A stretch of DNA of 64,000 nt from DASZBX01 sp035943635. Its GTDB lineage: Bacteria > Actinomycetota > Actinomycetes > Streptomycetales > Catenulisporaceae. Position numbers and translations under genes: made by a program. Below the pieces are notes generated by a model, which did no database searches, was not told the DNA's origin, and saw only the letters and a list, made by a program, of their open reading frames with translations. Location: contig DASZBX010000105.1 of NCBI GenBank assembly GCA_035943635.1, positions 1 through 64,000 on the forward strand, read 5' to 3'. Shown here piece after piece: positions 62,858 to 64,000 of this stretch; positions within the stretch are counted from its first letter, which is position 1; each line of letters opens with the position of its first letter.

Positions 62858-63265
62858 GTGACAGCGACCGACCGGGCCATCGAACTGGCGATCGCGGCGG
62901 CGCAAGCCGCCTCGGACAAGCTCGCCGACGACATCATCGCCTACGACGTCAGCGACGTCTTCGTGATCACCGACACCTTCGTGCTGGCCTCCGCACCGAC
63001 CGACCGCCAGGTCAGGGCCATCGTCGACGGGATCGAGGAGGCGCTGGGGGCGTTGGGGGCGAAGCCGGCCAGGCGCGAGGGCCAGCAGGAGGGCCGCTGG
63101 GTGCTGCTCGACTACCTGGACATCGTCGTCCACGTGCAGCACGCCGAGGAGCGCACCTACTACGCGCTGGAGCGCCTGTGGAAGGACTGCCCGGTGATCA
63201 AGCTCCCGGAGACGGTCACCAACGGCCGCACCGCCGGCCCCGGATTCGGCGGCGGCGCCGCGTGA
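62858..63265 (+). CDS. rsfS: Ribosomal silencing factor RsfS
   Basis: A protein of 135 residues from GTG 62858, preceded by AAAGGAG. The DUF143 fold is clear: DDIIAYDVSDVFVITDTFVL, RQVRAIVDGIEEAL, WVLLDYLDIVVHVQHAEERT, YYALERLWKDCP. It binds L14 and blocks subunit joining in starvation. The order nadD-LytR-rsfS-phosphoglycerate mutase is standard for actinobacteria. Confidence 0.97.
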   Translation: MTATDRAIELAIAAAQAASDKLADDIIAYDVSDVFVITDTFVLASAPTDRQVRAIVDGIEEALGALGAKPARREGQQEGRWVLLDYLDIVVHVQHAEERTYYALERLWKDCPVIKLPETVTNGRTAGPGFGGGAA

Positions 63266-64000
63266 CCCCGGCGGGCCAGGCGTCCTCTGCGGCGGCAAGC
63301 GCGGGCGGCGGCGCTCCCCGCGTCGCCGACCCGGACGCGGACCCCAACACCGACCCGGGATCCGCCCCGCACGTGCGCCCGGACCGCCACTCGTCCTACA
63401 CCCCCGGCCGCCGGATAGTGCTCTGGCGGCACGGCCAGACCGCCTGGAACCTGGAGAACCGCCTCCAGGGCCAGAGCGACATCCCGCTGGACGAGGTGGG
63501 CCACGCCCAGGCGGCCAAGGCCGCCCGCCTGCTCGCCGCGCTGCGCCCGCAGGCGATCGTCTCCTCCGACCTGATCCGCGCGGCCGACACGGCCCAGGCC
63601 CTGGCCGGCCTGGTGAAACTCCCGGTCACCCTGGACAAGGGCCTGCGCGAGACCTACGTCGGCGCCTGGCAGGGCCTGACCGACGCCGAGATCAAGGCGA
63701 AGTTCCCCGAGGAGGAGAAGGCCTGGCGGGCCGACCGCTCCATCCGCCGCGGCGGCGGCGAGATCGAGTCCGACGTGGTCGCCCGCGCCGTTCCCGCGAT
63801 CAACGCCGCCCTGGAGTCGCTGCCGGCCCGCGGCACCCTGGTCGTGGTCAGCCACGGCGGCACGATCCGGGTGGCCATCGGCGGCCTCCTGGGCCTGCCC
63901 CCGGCGCACTGGGGCGCGCTGGGCGGGCTGTCCAACTGCTGCTGGTCCGTGCTCGGCGAAGGCCACAGCGGCTGGCGTCTGCTGGAACACAACGCCGGTT
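63262..64000 (+). CDS. Histidine phosphatase (phosphoglycerate-mutase-like), 3' end beyond the window
   Basis: GTG 63262 overlaps the rsfS stop (GTGA). After about 45 disordered residues the core reads IVLWRHGQTAWNLENRLQGQ (RHG phospho-acceptor His), IVSSDLIRAADTAQ, ETYVGAWQGLTD, and the second His in LVVVSHGGTIRVAIGG. The frame is open to the last base, so the C-terminus is missing. Such phosphatases beside rsfS are often annotated as broad-specificity or glucosyl-3-phosphoglycerate phosphatases; the substrate is unproved. Confidence 0.92.
   Translation, partial: MTPAGQASSAAASAGGGAPRVADPDADPNTDPGSAPHVRPDRHSSYTPGRRIVLWRHGQTAWNLENRLQGQSDIPLDEVGHAQAAKAARLLAALRPQAIVSSDLIRAADTAQALAGLVKLPVTLDKGLRETYVGAWQGLTDAEIKAKFPEEEKAWRADRSIRRGGGEIESDVVARAVPAINAALESLPARGTLVVVSHGGTIRVAIGGLLGLPPAHWGALGGLSNCCWSVLGEGHSGWRLLEHNAG

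Overview
The window is high-GC DNA from a sporulating, filamentous actinomycete. The main evidence is a set of Streptomyces-type developmental genes: an adpA/bldH orthologue followed by orn, a whiD orthologue, and a bldM orthologue with a sigma-BldN-type promoter. Two secreted GH18 chitinases with DasR-type (dre) operators, groES with CIRCE operators and a group II truncated haemoglobin fit the same picture. Gene order resembles Streptomyces without matching it. adpA shows no TTA codon, whiD carries a long basic tail, and two blocks that I recall as far apart in S. coelicolor (groE-whiD-bldM-guaB-glpD and proA-proB-obg-rpmA-rplU-rne-nadD-rsfS) meet near 43-44 kb. My inference is a Streptomyces relative (Catenulisporales-like or similar), not Streptomyces itself.

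Layout. 1-7.2 kb is an accessory zone that ends at the 3' end of tRNA-Lys. It holds a STAS-domain gene with an in-frame TGA, a large WD-repeat/KAP P-loop NTPase with a perfectly periodic 138-bp repeat, two decayed minus-strand copies of one unknown gene family on either side of the NTPase, and a coiled-coil/HTH gene coupled to one of those copies. 7.2-11.2 kb has tRNA-Lys, tRNA-His, orn, adpA and an APH-fold phosphotransferase. 11.4-24.3 kb is an envelope and secretion region: an NlpC/P60-like enzyme, two chitinases, an L,D-transpeptidase, the copper genes ycnI-copCD, a DUF5134-type membrane protein, a CtaG-type assembly factor and a lipoprotein. A tRNA relic and tRNA-Arg follow.

25-32.5 kb reads forward: two large membrane-linked GTPases, a divergent SSB, ettA, a hotdog thioesterase and a conserved unknown. 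32.5-41 kb holds glbO, groES-groEL, whiD, a MerR-like regulator, bldM, guaB and guaB3, followed by glpD to 43 kb. 43-44 kb is a junction with an XRE regulator and a frameshifted relic.

44-59 kb is all minus strand: proA, proB, an acyl-CoA synthetase, obgE, rpmA, rplU, an RNase E/G with long tails, a TIGR03936 protein, a lipoprotein, a 148-bp palindrome, an SDR, and a coupled M48 protease-glutathione peroxidase pair. 59-64 kb is plus strand: two tiny membrane proteins, nadD, an LCP/LytR_C-like protein, rsfS and a truncated phosphoglycerate-mutase-like gene.

The best candidate for an undescribed system is the WD-repeat KAP NTPase locus at 1-6.3 kb. A role in phage or element conflict is inference. 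WhiD with a histone-H1-like tail, the MerR-like gene between whiD and bldM, and the 148-bp palindrome are the next most interesting signals.
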